NCBI RefSeq assembly: GCF_003480435.1
Contig: NZ_QUJB01000010.1
Span: forward strand, 36,058-100,057
Reading direction: 5' to 3'
DNA length: 64,000 bases
Origin: Clostridium sp. AM30-24
GTDB lineage: Bacteria; Bacillota; Clostridia; Lachnospirales; Lachnospiraceae
Shown here: in pieces, positions 50,171 through 59,370 of the stretch
How positions within the stretch are numbered: the first letter of the stretch is position 1
Layout: every line of letters begins with the position of its first letter
Program-made: the position numbers and the translations under genes
The notes under the pieces: generated by a model
The model's input: only the letters and a program-made list of their open reading frames with translations
Told to the model about the DNA's origin: nothing
Database searches by the model: none

Positions 50171-51628
50171 TTAGACTAATTTACTCAACAGCTTCTCTTT
50201 CCTATCGATCATCTCGTCGATCCTCTCGATATAGGAAGCTACATCCTTCACATTCTCCGCGCGTTCCAGACGGTTTTCCGCCGGGAACGTGACTTTCGTG
50301 GTGGTTCCGGCACCGCAGGCCACGATGGTCTGCTTTTCTTCCATAATGAGGATATTGTAGATACATACTTTTCCGGGTGCCGCATAGCCGACATTCTCGA
50401 AATTTCCGGCCATATTTTTCTGACGGTACAGGTAATACGGCTCAAGACCCATCTCGCGGGCGTACTTCGCGGTGAGATCGATCATCTCCTGAGTGTTCTG
50501 GATCTTTAAGTTCGCGTAGCGCTCCTTGAAGATATTGAGTCTCGCCGCACGCTTGATGGCGAGAGAGTGGACCGTCACGCTGTCCGGGGCAAGCTCTCTG
50601 ACCTGCTCCATGGTGCTGCGGACGTCATCGATATCTTCCTCCGGAAGTCCGATGATGAGGTCCATATTGATATTGTCAAAGCCAAGATCTCTTGCCATGC
50701 GGAATTTTTCCTTCACCATATCCACGGTGTGGTGGCGTCCGATCAGATCCAGAGTTGCCTGCTTCATCGTCTGCGGATTGATGGAGATCCTGGAGATATT
50801 GTGGGCACGGAGAACCTTAAACTTGTCTTCGGTGATGCTGTCCGGACGTCCGGCTTCCACAGTGAATTCCTGCACCTTTGAGAGGTCAAAGGTATTCTCG
50901 ATCTTTGTGAGCAGGGCATCCAGCTCCTCAGCCTTTAAGGACGTCGGAGTTCCGCCGCCAAAGTAAACCGTGTCGAGAGTACGTCCCTTCATCTTTTCTG
51001 CCACATAGTCTAATTCCTTAAACAGCGCTTCAAGATAGAGATGAACCTTCTTCTCCCACGCGCCGATCGGGTAGGAGGTGAAGGAACAGTAGAGGCAGGT
51101 GGTCGGACAGAACGGAATTCCCACATAGAGGCTGTATCCCGTCTCATAGTCGATATGGCTTAAGAGCTCCCGCTCCCGTTTCGCGACCTCCACACTTAAG
51201 TCGATCTTCTCTTTGCTTGTCAGGTACATGTCCTGCATGAAGGAACGGATGCTCTCCTCATCCTCACCCTGATCAAGTTTCGTCATGGCGATCTTTGTCG
51301 GGCGGATACCGGTCAGGGTCCCCCAGGGGAGTTCTTTTCCCGTCCGCTTTTTTAACATGCCATAAAGCTCTTTCTTGATCGTCGTCTTTGCGTTTAACCG
51401 CACATCGTAGTCGATCGGAAAAACGGTCTCATCTGCGACAGTGCCCGCCGGATCCGTGATCTTCAAGTCAAATTTCGTCTCATCAGCGTTCTGTGTGCAG
51501 GTGCCCTCCACATAAAAATCCACGTCGTCCTGTTTCTCATGGACAAAAGTCGCACCCGGATAAAATGCCATCAAAAGCTCCCGGATATCCTGCTCATAAG
51601 CAGTATCATTCAATAAAATTCCAATCAT
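50171..51628 (-). CDS. hemZ: Coproporphyrinogen dehydrogenase HemZ (radical SAM)
   Basis: 485 aa. Radical-SAM protein with the cluster motif CPTTCLYCSF in the middle of the chain, GGGTPTSL, and a C-terminal HemN-like domain (KNMAGNFENVGYA). A ~160-residue N-terminal domain before the cluster is typical of HemZ as opposed to HemN. HemZ is annotated as an oxygen-independent coproporphyrinogen III oxidase, but related proteins may be heme chaperones or act elsewhere. Its start overlaps the stop of the MBL gene by four bases. Last gene of rel-MBL-hemZ on this strand. Confidence 0.93.
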   Translation of the reverse strand: MIGILLNDTAYEQDIRELLMAFYPGATFVHEKQDDVDFYVEGTCTQNADETKFDLKITDPAGTVADETVFPIDYDVRLNAKTTIKKELYGMLKKRTGKELPWGTLTGIRPTKIAMTKLDQGEDEESIRSFMQDMYLTSKEKIDLSVEVAKRERELLSHIDYETGYSLYVGIPFCPTTCLYCSFTSYPIGAWEKKVHLYLEALFKELDYVAEKMKGRTLDTVYFGGGTPTSLKAEELDALLTKIENTFDLSKVQEFTVEAGRPDSITEDKFKVLRAHNISRISINPQTMKQATLDLIGRHHTVDMVKEKFRMARDLGFDNINMDLIIGLPEEDIDDVRSTMEQVRELAPDSVTVHSLAIKRAARLNIFKERYANLKIQNTQEMIDLTAKYAREMGLEPYYLYRQKNMAGNFENVGYAAPGKVCIYNILIMEEKQTIVACGAGTTTKVTFPAENRLERAENVKDVASYIERIDEMIDRKEKLLSKLV

Positions 51629-52269
51629 CCCATTGCCCCCGAAAGAGGATTATACTTCTTTTCAAAACCGATGGTAGTCGTGTCCATATGCCCCGGATAG
51701 ACCATGGTGTCGTCCGGCAGTGAGGAGAGCAGACGCCTTACAGACTCGGCGATCTGGCGTCCGCTTCCCGTCGGGAAATCTGTGCGGCCGTAGGAGCCTG
51801 CAAACAGGGTATCCCCGGAGAAGAGAACCTCTTCTTTTTCAATATAGTAACAGCAGGAACCGATGGTGTGTCCCGGTGTTTCAAATACTTTCCATGTAAA
51901 TCCGGCGATGGAAAGCTCATCGCCTTCCTTCACTGTAATGTCCGGTGTCAGCGTATACGGTTCCCTGTAGTAGCTGGCCACAAGGCTCTTTCTACTATCT
52001 GAAAGCACCTCGATCTCCTTTTCACAGGCATAGATCGGCACATGCCATGCCTCTTTCAATGTCTTTGCGGCCATCATGTGGTCGAAGTGACCGTGGGTCA
52101 GAAGGATCGCTTCCGGCTTTAACCCCAGGGATACCGCCATATTGGCGATCTGACCGGCGCCATCGCCCGGATCGATAACGGCAGCTCGTTTTGTCTCATG
52201 ATCATAGACCAGATAGCAGTTGGTTCCAACCATGCCGACTACCAGAGTCTTGATGCGGATCTCGCTCAT
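51625..52269 (-). CDS. MBL-fold hydrolase (glyoxalase II-like)
   Basis: 214 aa. Metallo-beta-lactamase fold with THGHFDHM (the HxHxDH metal motif), ETPGHTIGS, SGDTLF and a C-terminal PGHMDTTTI, giving a complete di-metal site. This small class lacks the C-terminal glutathione-binding domain of true glyoxalase II, so its thioester substrate is unknown. It overlaps hemZ by ATGA, and orthologues sit with rel and hemZ in clostridia, which supports a conserved but undefined role. Confidence 0.9.
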   Translation of the reverse strand: MSEIRIKTLVVGMVGTNCYLVYDHETKRAAVIDPGDGAGQIANMAVSLGLKPEAILLTHGHFDHMMAAKTLKEAWHVPIYACEKEIEVLSDSRKSLVASYYREPYTLTPDITVKEGDELSIAGFTWKVFETPGHTIGSCCYYIEKEEVLFSGDTLFAGSYGRTDFPTGSGRQIAESVRRLLSSLPDDTMVYPGHMDTTTIGFEKKYNPLSGAMG

Positions 52270-52362
52270 AGTTTATTTTCCTCCATTTTCAACAGCATAA
52301 AGAGAAGTGTTTCGCCTTTATGCCGATACAGTTTTCTGCTGTGGTTCTCAAACATTCGTGTA

Positions 52363-52400
52363 TAAAAAGGCCTGCCGTCCGTAGTACCTCCGGCAGACCT
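52363..52400 (-). terminator. Terminator of rel
   Basis: Read on the minus strand, AGGTCTGCCG (52391-52400) pairs with CGGCAGGCCT (52368-52377), followed by TTTTTATA. It lies ~60 bases after rel and would separate it from the MBL-hemZ pair. Confidence 0.8.
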
Positions 52401-52460
52401 CTATCACCGCACTCACGGCGCACTTTCACACACCTGAATGCAGAGTTATCTAAATTTTTA

Positions 52461-54746
52461 TCAGCCCGTGGTTCTCTCAATATCCAGCACGCCGTCGATC
52501 TGGCGCAGCTTTGCCATCAGGTTGTTTAATTCTTCGATTCCATGGATATCGAAGCTCATGGTGATCGTCGCCTTGCCCTGCTTATTCACGCGGGAGTTCA
52601 TCGTCTTGATGTCGATCTCGCGCTCTGTAAAGATCTTGGAGATATCCACGAACATTCCGATCCGGTTGTTTGCGAAGATCGAGATCTCTGTGGAGTAGGT
52701 TGCGGCACTGTTGTCCTCCTCAACGCCCTGCCACTCTGCGTCGATCAGGCGGCTTCTCTCGATCTCCGGGAGATTTAAGACGTTGATACAGTCCGTTCTG
52801 TGGATCGTAATTCCGCGGCCTCTCGTCACGAAACCAACGATCTCGTCGCCTGGAACCGGGCTGCAGCACTTGGAGAAACGAACCGCAAGGTCATGGATTC
52901 CCTTTACGATAATGCCGCTCTTTGATTTGCTGCCCTTGATCGGAACCACAGCAGGTTTGTTGTTGTCACCGATGGCATCAAGAATCGTTGCATCGGTCAC
53001 TTCGCGTTTCAGCTTCTTTGTGCGCTCCTCGATCATCTTGTTGATGACCTGCCCCTCTTTTAATCCGCCATGTCCGACGGATGCAAGAACGGAATCCCAG
53101 TCCTGAAAGGCGTAGCGCTTTAATACTTTATCCACAAACTCCGGCTTATTGATATCGGAGAAGTTGATCCCCTTTGCCTTACAGTAGCGGTCAATCATTT
53201 CGCGGCCTTTTAAGATATTGTCAGCCTTCCGCTCCTGCTTGAACCAGGCGTTGATCTTGTTTCTCGCCTGGCTGCTCTTGATGATATTTAACCAGTCACG
53301 GCTTGGTCCCTTGGAATTCTGGGATGTCATGATCTCGATCCGGTCACCGTTCTGGATCACATAGTCAATATTTACGAGCTTTCCGTTGACTCTCGCGCCC
53401 ACCATCTTGTTTCCGACAGCTGTGTGGATCGAGTAAGCGAAGTCGATCGGCGTGGAGCCGCTTGGCAGTGCCTTTACGTCTCCGGTCGGTGTAAAACAGT
53501 ACACGCTGTCGGAGAACATATCGAGGTCGCTCTTGATGGCATTTAAGAATTCCTTGTTGTCGGACATATCCTGCTGCCACTCAAGGATCTGGCGTAGCCA
53601 GCTTAACTTCTTCGCCTCATCACCGGCAGCAACCTGTCCGCTGCCGCTCTCTTTATATTTCCAGTGGGCGGCGATACCATATTCCGCTGTACGGTGCATC
53701 TCGAAGGTACGGATCTGGATCTCAAATGGCTGGCCGTTTGTGCCGATCAGTGTCGTATGTAAGGACTGATACATATTCGGCTTCGGCATCGCGATATAAT
53801 CTTTAAAACGGCCGGGGATCGGTTTGTACATTTCATGGATCACACCCAGTGCCGCGTAACAATCCTTTACGGAGTCCACGATGATGCGGACTGCAAAGAT
53901 ATCGTAGATCTGGTCCAGCGTCTTGTGCTGGTTTAACATCTTTTTATAAATACTGAAGAAGTGCTTGACGCGTCCGTTGACCTCGCACCTGATCTCAGCA
54001 TGTTCCATGTGGGTCTTGATCTCGGCGATAATGTCATCGATGAATTTCTGGCGCGCTTCGCTTGTCAGGGCGATCTTTTCTTCCAGTTCTTTGTATACAT
54101 TTGGCTCAAGATACCGTAACGCAAGGTCATCCAGTTCGATCTTGATCTTGGAAATACCGAGTCTGTCAGCAAGAGGGGAGTAGATCTCGATGGTCTCTCT
54201 CGCCTTTTCCTTCTGTTTTTCAGGGCGCATATACTGAAGCGTCCGCATATTGTGGAGACGGTCCGCAAGCTTGATGATAATGACGCGGATATCTTTTGCC
54301 ATGGCGAGGAACATTTTTCTTAAGTTCTCCGCCTGCATTTCCACCTTATCCGCCGACCAGGATAACTGGGTCAGCTTTGTAACACCGTCGACTAAGAGGG
54401 CAACCTCTTTTCCGAATATCTCGGCGAGCTGTTCCTCTGTATATACGGTATCTTCCACCACGTCGTGGAGAAGTCCGGCTGCGATCGTCTCTTTATCCAT
54501 CTCGAGATCTGCGAGGATGATCGCCACACAGAGCGGATGGATAATGTACGGTTCCCCGGATTTTCGCTTCTGGTCTTTATGGGCATTATCCGCAAGCTGA
54601 TATGCCTTCTTGATCATGCTCAGATCATCGGACGGATGGTACTTTCTGATGCTGGCAACAAGATCCCGGTAAAGAACATCAGGACTTGTGAAATCAGCAG
54701 GCGCTTCCAGCTCGCTTTCGATCGTTTTCAGTTTGTTTTCTTCCAT
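52461..54746 (-). CDS. rel: Bifunctional (p)ppGpp synthetase/hydrolase Rel
   Basis: 761 aa, typical long RSH. Domain order: HD hydrolase (HPLCVAIILADLEMD... AAGLLHDVVEDT, with the HDxxED motif) near residues 60-110, synthetase (about 240-360) with RFKDYIAMPKPNMYQSLHT, TGS (about 400-465, CFTPTGDVKALPSGSTPIDFAY), and C-terminal helical, zinc-finger-like and ACT domains. It makes and breaks (p)ppGpp in the stringent response. The start at 54746 follows GGTGGGAG; an ATG six codons upstream has none. Promoter at 54857-54885. Confidence 0.96.
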   Translation of the reverse strand: MEENKLKTIESELEAPADFTSPDVLYRDLVASIRKYHPSDDLSMIKKAYQLADNAHKDQKRKSGEPYIIHPLCVAIILADLEMDKETIAAGLLHDVVEDTVYTEEQLAEIFGKEVALLVDGVTKLTQLSWSADKVEMQAENLRKMFLAMAKDIRVIIIKLADRLHNMRTLQYMRPEKQKEKARETIEIYSPLADRLGISKIKIELDDLALRYLEPNVYKELEEKIALTSEARQKFIDDIIAEIKTHMEHAEIRCEVNGRVKHFFSIYKKMLNQHKTLDQIYDIFAVRIIVDSVKDCYAALGVIHEMYKPIPGRFKDYIAMPKPNMYQSLHTTLIGTNGQPFEIQIRTFEMHRTAEYGIAAHWKYKESGSGQVAAGDEAKKLSWLRQILEWQQDMSDNKEFLNAIKSDLDMFSDSVYCFTPTGDVKALPSGSTPIDFAYSIHTAVGNKMVGARVNGKLVNIDYVIQNGDRIEIMTSQNSKGPSRDWLNIIKSSQARNKINAWFKQERKADNILKGREMIDRYCKAKGINFSDINKPEFVDKVLKRYAFQDWDSVLASVGHGGLKEGQVINKMIEERTKKLKREVTDATILDAIGDNNKPAVVPIKGSKSKSGIIVKGIHDLAVRFSKCCSPVPGDEIVGFVTRGRGITIHRTDCINVLNLPEIERSRLIDAEWQGVEEDNSAATYSTEISIFANNRIGMFVDISKIFTEREIDIKTMNSRVNKQGKATITMSFDIHGIEELNNLMAKLRQIDGVLDIERTTG

Positions 54747-54856
54747 AAAATCTCCCACCTTCATTTTTAGCGTACCATCCGGTCATGTCCGCCGCATAAA
54801 TCCGTCGTTTTCCCGGTATTTTCGACAAAAGCAGACACTCCTGAAATATACCAATC

Positions 54857-54885
54857 ATTATAAAATTTTTTGGCATAAATTGCAA
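54857..54885 (-). promoter_or_regulatory. Promoter of rel
   Basis: Minus strand TTGCAA (54880-54885), 17-base spacer, TATAAT (54857-54862). Confidence 0.7.
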
Positions 54886-54977
54886 TCGTTTTGTTGCGGT
54901 TTTAGACCGCTGCTTTCCGGAAGGATTCCCTGATCCGGGGACTCTTATACAGGGGCGTTCCTGATTCAGAATATAAG

Positions 54978-55002
54978 ATGTCTATGACAGACATATCTTA
55001 TT
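54978..55002. promoter_or_regulatory. Dyad upstream of the amidohydrolase promoter
   Basis: AAGATGTCT (about 54976-54984) pairs with AGACATATCTT (54990-55000) with a two-base bulge. Together with the dyad at 55020-55039 it suggests a regulated promoter; the 54747-55103 gap holds no other feature I can assign. Confidence 0.4.
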
Positions 55003-55019
55003 CTTATAGTGCTACAAAA

Positions 55020-55039
55020 TTAAAGTGGTTGAACTTTAA
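55020..55039. promoter_or_regulatory. Dyad over the -35 box of the M20-YfcC promoter
   Basis: TTAAAGT (55020-55026) and ACTTTAA (55033-55039) are perfect 7-bp complements with a 6-base centre, overlapping the -35 box at 55029-55034. Position suggests a repressor site; no regulator gene is adjacent. Confidence 0.5.
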
Positions 55040-55057
55040 AGAACAATGTATTATAAT
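55029..55057 (+). promoter_or_regulatory. Promoter of the M20-YfcC operon
   Basis: TTGAAC (55029-55034), 17-base spacer, TATAAT (55052-55057). Confidence 0.75.
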
Positions 55058-55103
55058 GGAAATATTAAAATTTTATAAATAAATTGGAAAGGGGTACTCC
55101 ATT

Positions 55104-56279
55104 ATGGATACAATGAGTCTCACAGCAAAGTATGAAGATGAAATGATTGGCATTCGCAGACATATTCATAGACATCCGGAGCTCAGCAACAAGGAATATA
55201 AGACAACGGAGTTCATCCGCGAAAAACTTACGGAATACGGTGTGGAGATTGCCGAGATCGGGATGAAGACCGGCGTTGTTGCCGTTATCCGCGGCGGAAA
55301 ACCGGGAAAAACCGTTGCGATCCGCGAGGACATCGACGCACTTCCGATGAAGGAACTCACAGGACTTCCGTTCGCCTCCGAGAATGATGGTGCCTGCCAT
55401 TCCTGCGGACATGATATCCACACAACCGTGCTTCTCTACTGCGCGAAGGTATTATCAGAGATCCGCGGGGAGCTTGCCGGAACGGTCATGCTGATCTTCC
55501 AGCCGGCGGAAGAGCATATGGGAGCCGGTGAGCTTGTCGACTGCAATTTCACGCAGGTTGCGAAACCGGACGCATTTATCGGTCTCCACGTATCACCGGA
55601 GATCGATGCCGGAAGCATCGGATTAAAAAAGGGACCGGCAAACGCGTCCAATGATTTCTTTAATATCAAGATCAAAGGAAAGGGCGGACATGGCGCTCAT
55701 CCGGAAAACTGCATCGATCCGGTCGTAATCTCCGGTTATGTGATCACACAGCTTCAGACCGTGATCTCCCGTGAAAACTATCCGGTATATCCGGGCGTCC
55801 TTACCATCGGCAGCATCCACGGCGGAACCGTAAACAATATCATCCCGGATTATGTGGAGATGCATGGAACACTGAGAAGCCTTGATCCGGACTGCCGCAA
55901 AAAAATGATGGCTGCCATCGACCGCGTCGTAAAAGGCTGCGCCGAGTCCATGAGAGGAACTGCGGAGGTTGAATGGGAAATCGGAGTTCCGCCGCTCGTA
56001 AATGACGATTCCATCATCGAGGCAGTTGCTGAGGCCGCTGCAAAGACCATCGGTGCTGACCATGTTTCCTACGTGAAGAATCCGTCAATGGGTTCCGAGG
56101 ACTTTTCTGTTCTCTTCCCAAAGTTCGGACCGGGCGCACAGTTCCGCTTAGGATCCGGAAATAACGAGGATCCGAATTCCAGACACGGTCTTCATAACTC
56201 TAAAAACGTATTTGATGAGAAGTGCATCCGCACAGGCGCATCCGTAATCATCCAGTACGCGAGAGATTTCTTAAGATAA
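55104..56279 (+). CDS. M20-family amidohydrolase
   Basis: 391 aa, the length of hippurate/N-acyl amino acid hydrolases. Metal-site features: HRHPELS near the N-terminus, SCGHDIHTTVLL (Asp/His ligands), QPAEEHMGAGE with the catalytic Glu pair, and HGLHNSKNVFDE at the C-terminus with the last His. The chain includes the dimerisation lid domain (KGKGGHGAHPEN). These enzymes release amino acids from N-acyl or N-benzoyl amides or dipeptides. The YfcC transporter gene starts 12 bases downstream and probably brings in the substrate. Confidence 0.9.
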   Translation: MDTMSLTAKYEDEMIGIRRHIHRHPELSNKEYKTTEFIREKLTEYGVEIAEIGMKTGVVAVIRGGKPGKTVAIREDIDALPMKELTGLPFASENDGACHSCGHDIHTTVLLYCAKVLSEIRGELAGTVMLIFQPAEEHMGAGELVDCNFTQVAKPDAFIGLHVSPEIDAGSIGLKKGPANASNDFFNIKIKGKGGHGAHPENCIDPVVISGYVITQLQTVISRENYPVYPGVLTIGSIHGGTVNNIIPDYVEMHGTLRSLDPDCRKKMMAAIDRVVKGCAESMRGTAEVEWEIGVPPLVNDDSIIEAVAEAAAKTIGADHVSYVKNPSMGSEDFSVLFPKFGPGAQFRLGSGNNEDPNSRHGLHNSKNVFDEKCIRTGASVIIQYARDFLR

Positions 56280-56291
56280 AGGAGAATACTT

Positions 56292-57704
56292 ATGGAAAAC
56301 AACAAGAAAAAGCTGCAGATCCCAAGCACATGTGCACTGTTATTCATGCTCATGATCGTCTGCGCCATCCTGACCTGGATCGTTCCGGCAGGTGAATTCG
56401 ATACAGAGAAAGTGGGCAACTTAAACAAGGTTATCGCAGGTACCTATCACACTGTAGATGCTTCCCCGGTCGGTCCGTGGGCAACTATCATGGCAGTCGT
56501 ACAGGGATTCTACAAAGCCGCAAAGTTAATGGTCATGATCATGTTTGTCGGCGGTGCCGTTGAGATCCTTGAAAAGACAGGAGCGATCCACGCTGCCTTC
56601 GGAAAACTTGCTTCCAAGCAGAACTTAAATGTAAACGTACTTGTATTCTTAGTAATGGCATTCATGTCCATCGGCGGCGCAGCAGGTGTTTTCGCAAACC
56701 CGGTCGTTGCCCTGATCCCGATCGGAATCATCCTTGCAACAAACTTAGGATATGATTCCTTCACAGGCTTCCTGCTTGTATACATGGGCGCTTACTCCGG
56801 ATTCAACGTAGGCTGGGCGAACGCCTCCACCATCGGTACTGCACAGCCGATCGCGGAGCTCCCGATCTTCTCCGGTTTCAGTGTCCGTGTCGTATTAAAC
56901 ATCATCAACTTCGCGATCTGCTATTTCTTTACGATCCGTTACATGAAAACTATCAAGGCGGATCCGAAGAAAAGCTTAAACTATGAAGATAGTATGAGTG
57001 CATCTGACAGCATGGGCGCAGGAAAAGATGGCGCGAAGACGATCGAAGCACATTTAACAACGAAGCACCTGATCAGCCTGATCGGTCTTGTCGTAGCGGT
57101 TGCGGCAATCCTAGTTGGCTCTGTAAAATATAAATGGAGCTATGATCAGATCGCAGCTACATTCTTTACACTTGCGGTTGTTGTTGGCCTTCTCAATGGT
57201 ATGGGTATCAACGGAACAACGAAGGTATTTATCGGTGGCTGTTCCAAGATGGTAAACGCCGCGTTCATTGTCGGCTTCGCAAATGGTATTTCTGTGATCC
57301 TTGCAAGCGGAAACATTTTAAATACGATCGTTTACTGGCTGTCCATCCCGATGTCCGGAATGGGTTCCATCCTCGGAGCGAACTTCATGTTCGTTGCAAA
57401 CCTGTTTATCAACCTTTTCATTCCGTCCGGTTCCGGACAGGCTGCAGCAGTTATGCCGCTTATGGTTCCGGTTGCTGATCTTGCAGGCATCACAAGACAG
57501 GTTGCTGTACAGGCATTCCAGTTCGGTGACGGCTTCTCCAACTGCCTCTTCCCGACAGCAGGTACTCTGATGGGTTCCCTCGCGATCGCAAAGACAGACT
57601 GGACAAAATACGCAAAGTGGCTCATGCCGCTCCTCGGATGCCAGGTGATCCTCTCATTCGTATCTTTAACGATCTTACAGAGCATCGGCTGGACCGGACT
57701 GTAG
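56292..57704 (+). CDS. YfcC-family membrane carrier
   Basis: 470 aa, about 11-12 hydrophobic segments. The N-terminal ALLFMLMIVCAILTWIVPAG and the following GEFD are shared by the YfcC/DcuC superfamily, and the conserved polar sections GWANASTIGTAQPIAELP and FIPSGSGQAAAVMPLM are probably the substrate hairpins. Members are proposed peptide, amino acid or carboxylate exchangers. With the M20 enzyme, uptake of an acylated amino acid or dipeptide is likely; this is inferred from context. Confidence 0.85.
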   Translation: MENNKKKLQIPSTCALLFMLMIVCAILTWIVPAGEFDTEKVGNLNKVIAGTYHTVDASPVGPWATIMAVVQGFYKAAKLMVMIMFVGGAVEILEKTGAIHAAFGKLASKQNLNVNVLVFLVMAFMSIGGAAGVFANPVVALIPIGIILATNLGYDSFTGFLLVYMGAYSGFNVGWANASTIGTAQPIAELPIFSGFSVRVVLNIINFAICYFFTIRYMKTIKADPKKSLNYEDSMSASDSMGAGKDGAKTIEAHLTTKHLISLIGLVVAVAAILVGSVKYKWSYDQIAATFFTLAVVVGLLNGMGINGTTKVFIGGCSKMVNAAFIVGFANGISVILASGNILNTIVYWLSIPMSGMGSILGANFMFVANLFINLFIPSGSGQAAAVMPLMVPVADLAGITRQVAVQAFQFGDGFSNCLFPTAGTLMGSLAIAKTDWTKYAKWLMPLLGCQVILSFVSLTILQSIGWTGL

Positions 57705-57723
57705 AAAGACGTATAATATAAGG

Positions 57724-57759
57724 AAAAAGGACTTCCGTTTCCTAGCGGAGGTCCTTTTT
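57724..57759 (+). terminator. Terminator of the M20-YfcC operon
   Basis: AAAAAGGACTTCCG (57724-57737) pairs with CGGAGGTCCTTTTT (57746-57759), with one mismatch and a T-run. Confidence 0.85.
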
Positions 57760-57822
57760 CTGTGCAGGCGGCTGATCCCGCCGTTCTTTTAGCTGCGGGA
57801 TGGGAAAAACTCACAAAATAAG

Positions 57823-57851
57823 TTGACTTATCCATGTCCGAAAAATATAAT
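57823..57851 (+). promoter_or_regulatory. Promoter of hisS
   Basis: TTGACT (57823-57828), 17-base spacer, TATAAT (57846-57851). The ~100-base leader has no T-box specifier or antiterminator that I can recognise. Confidence 0.8.
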
Positions 57852-57958
57852 ACTTTTATTAAGGAAAGAAAAAACCCTTGAAAAGCTGAGGCAATCAGCG
57901 TATTATGGTGAACGTAGGCGTGAAATTGCGCGATAAAGAGAGAAACAGAGGTACCTTT

Positions 57959-59224
57959 ATGGCATTAAAGAAAAAGCCGGTCACCGGCATGAAAGATATT
58001 CTCCCGGCAGAGATGCAGATCCGGGATTATGTGCTGAACCAGATCAAAGAGACTTACCGCGGCTTCGGATTCTCCGCGATCGAGACTCCATGCGTGGAGC
58101 ACATTGAGAACCTCCTGAGCAAACAGGGCGGCGATAATGAGAAGCTGATCTTTAAGATCTTAAAGCGCGGCGAGAAATTAAATATCGAGACGGCAGAGAC
58201 GGAGAACGATCTGGCAGACGGCGGACTCCGCTATGATCTGACACTTCCGTTATCCAGATATTACTCCAACAACTCCGCAAACCTTCCGTCTCCGTTTAAG
58301 GCACTTCAGGTAGGCAGCGTATGGCGTGCAGACCGTCCGCAGAAGGGACGTTTCAGACAGTTCGTCCAGTGTGATATCGATATTCTCGGTGACGCAACGA
58401 ATCAGGCCGAGATCGAGCTGATCCTCGCGACAACGACAGCGTTAAAGAAGATCTGCCCGGACAACAGCTTTGAGGTCCGCGTGAACGACAGAAAGCTTCT
58501 CCGTGCGATGGCTGTATACAGCGGTTTCCCGGAGGAAGATATCGATAAGGTATTCATTACCGTCGATAAAATGGACAAGATCGGTACGGATGGTGTAAAG
58601 GCAGAGCTTATGGAAAACGGCTACTCCGAGGAGACGGCCGATAAATACTTAGAGCTTATGGGGCAGGCAACAAACGATGCCTCAGGTGTCCGCCGTATGG
58701 GAGAGATCCTTGCGGGTGTGTTGGAGGACGGTGCAGCTGAGAATCTTGCACAGATCATGGAGACAGTCGGCGATGTTTCTGACGGAAGCTTCAAACTTGC
58801 GTTTGACCCGACCTTAGTCCGTGGAATGGGCTACTACACCGGAACCATCTTTGAAGTATCAATGGAAGGATTCGGCGGCTCCGTAGCGGGCGGCGGAAGA
58901 TATGACAAGATGATCGGAAAGTTCACAGGAATGGATACACCGGCCTGTGGTTTCTCCATCGGCTTTGAGAGAATCGTTACGATCCTTTTAGACAACGGAT
59001 TTACAGTTCCGGGCGGAAATGAGAAGGAAGCGTGGCTCTTCGAAAAGGGAATGAGCTCCGAGAAGCTTGCTTCCATTATGAAAGAGGCGATGACTGCCCG
59101 CAAGGAGGGAAAGATCGTCCTTGTAGCCCAGATGAACAAGAATAAGAAGTTCCAGAAGGAACAGCTCGGAAAAGAAGGCTACAGTGAGTTTAAGGAATTT
59201 TATAAGGAAGACTTAAAGCACTAA
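57959..59224 (+). CDS. hisS: Histidyl-tRNA synthetase
   Basis: 421 aa, class II synthetase. It charges tRNA-His in the cytoplasm. Motif 1 lies in the first ~60 residues (GFSAIETPCVEH), motif 2 has QVGSVWRADRPQKGRFRQFVQCD, split at RPQKG, and the histidine pocket GMGYYTGTIFE and motif 3 FGFSIGFERI-type GFSIGFERIV are present. The start at 57959 follows GAGG; further upstream codons fall in the leader. First gene of hisS-aspS, which run together in many Firmicutes. Confidence 0.95.
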   Translation: MALKKKPVTGMKDILPAEMQIRDYVLNQIKETYRGFGFSAIETPCVEHIENLLSKQGGDNEKLIFKILKRGEKLNIETAETENDLADGGLRYDLTLPLSRYYSNNSANLPSPFKALQVGSVWRADRPQKGRFRQFVQCDIDILGDATNQAEIELILATTTALKKICPDNSFEVRVNDRKLLRAMAVYSGFPEEDIDKVFITVDKMDKIGTDGVKAELMENGYSEETADKYLELMGQATNDASGVRRMGEILAGVLEDGAAENLAQIMETVGDVSDGSFKLAFDPTLVRGMGYYTGTIFEVSMEGFGGSVAGGGRYDKMIGKFTGMDTPACGFSIGFERIVTILLDNGFTVPGGNEKEAWLFEKGMSSEKLASIMKEAMTARKEGKIVLVAQMNKNKKFQKEQLGKEGYSEFKEFYKEDLKH

Positions 59225-59240
59225 GACCGGGAAAAGGACA

Positions 59241-59310
59241 GCTTTATCTCAGTCGAGAAGACTCCCACCTCTTTTAAGTGGTGAGTAATCTCACGGATGT
59301 TTGACTTGAA
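59241..59310 (+). other. Hairpin-bearing spacer between hisS and aspS
   Basis: The 146-base gap contains an imperfect stem, ACTC CCACC with GGTG AGT (about 59267-59290), and a long AT-rich right half. It is longer than usual for this pair. The hairpin form recalls the subterminal hairpins at ends of IS200/IS605 elements, but no transposase remains and I cannot confirm it. No T-run follows, so it is probably not a terminator. Confidence 0.35.
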
Positions 59311-59370
59311 ATTACAATAACATTCAGCGGGTATGTTTTTAAATATTCCAGCTGTATCAGGAGGAAAATC

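Noticed and set aside
57760..57958. T-box riboswitch before hisS
   Set aside because: No specifier loop, no AGGGTGGNACCGCG-type antiterminator and the leader is too short.
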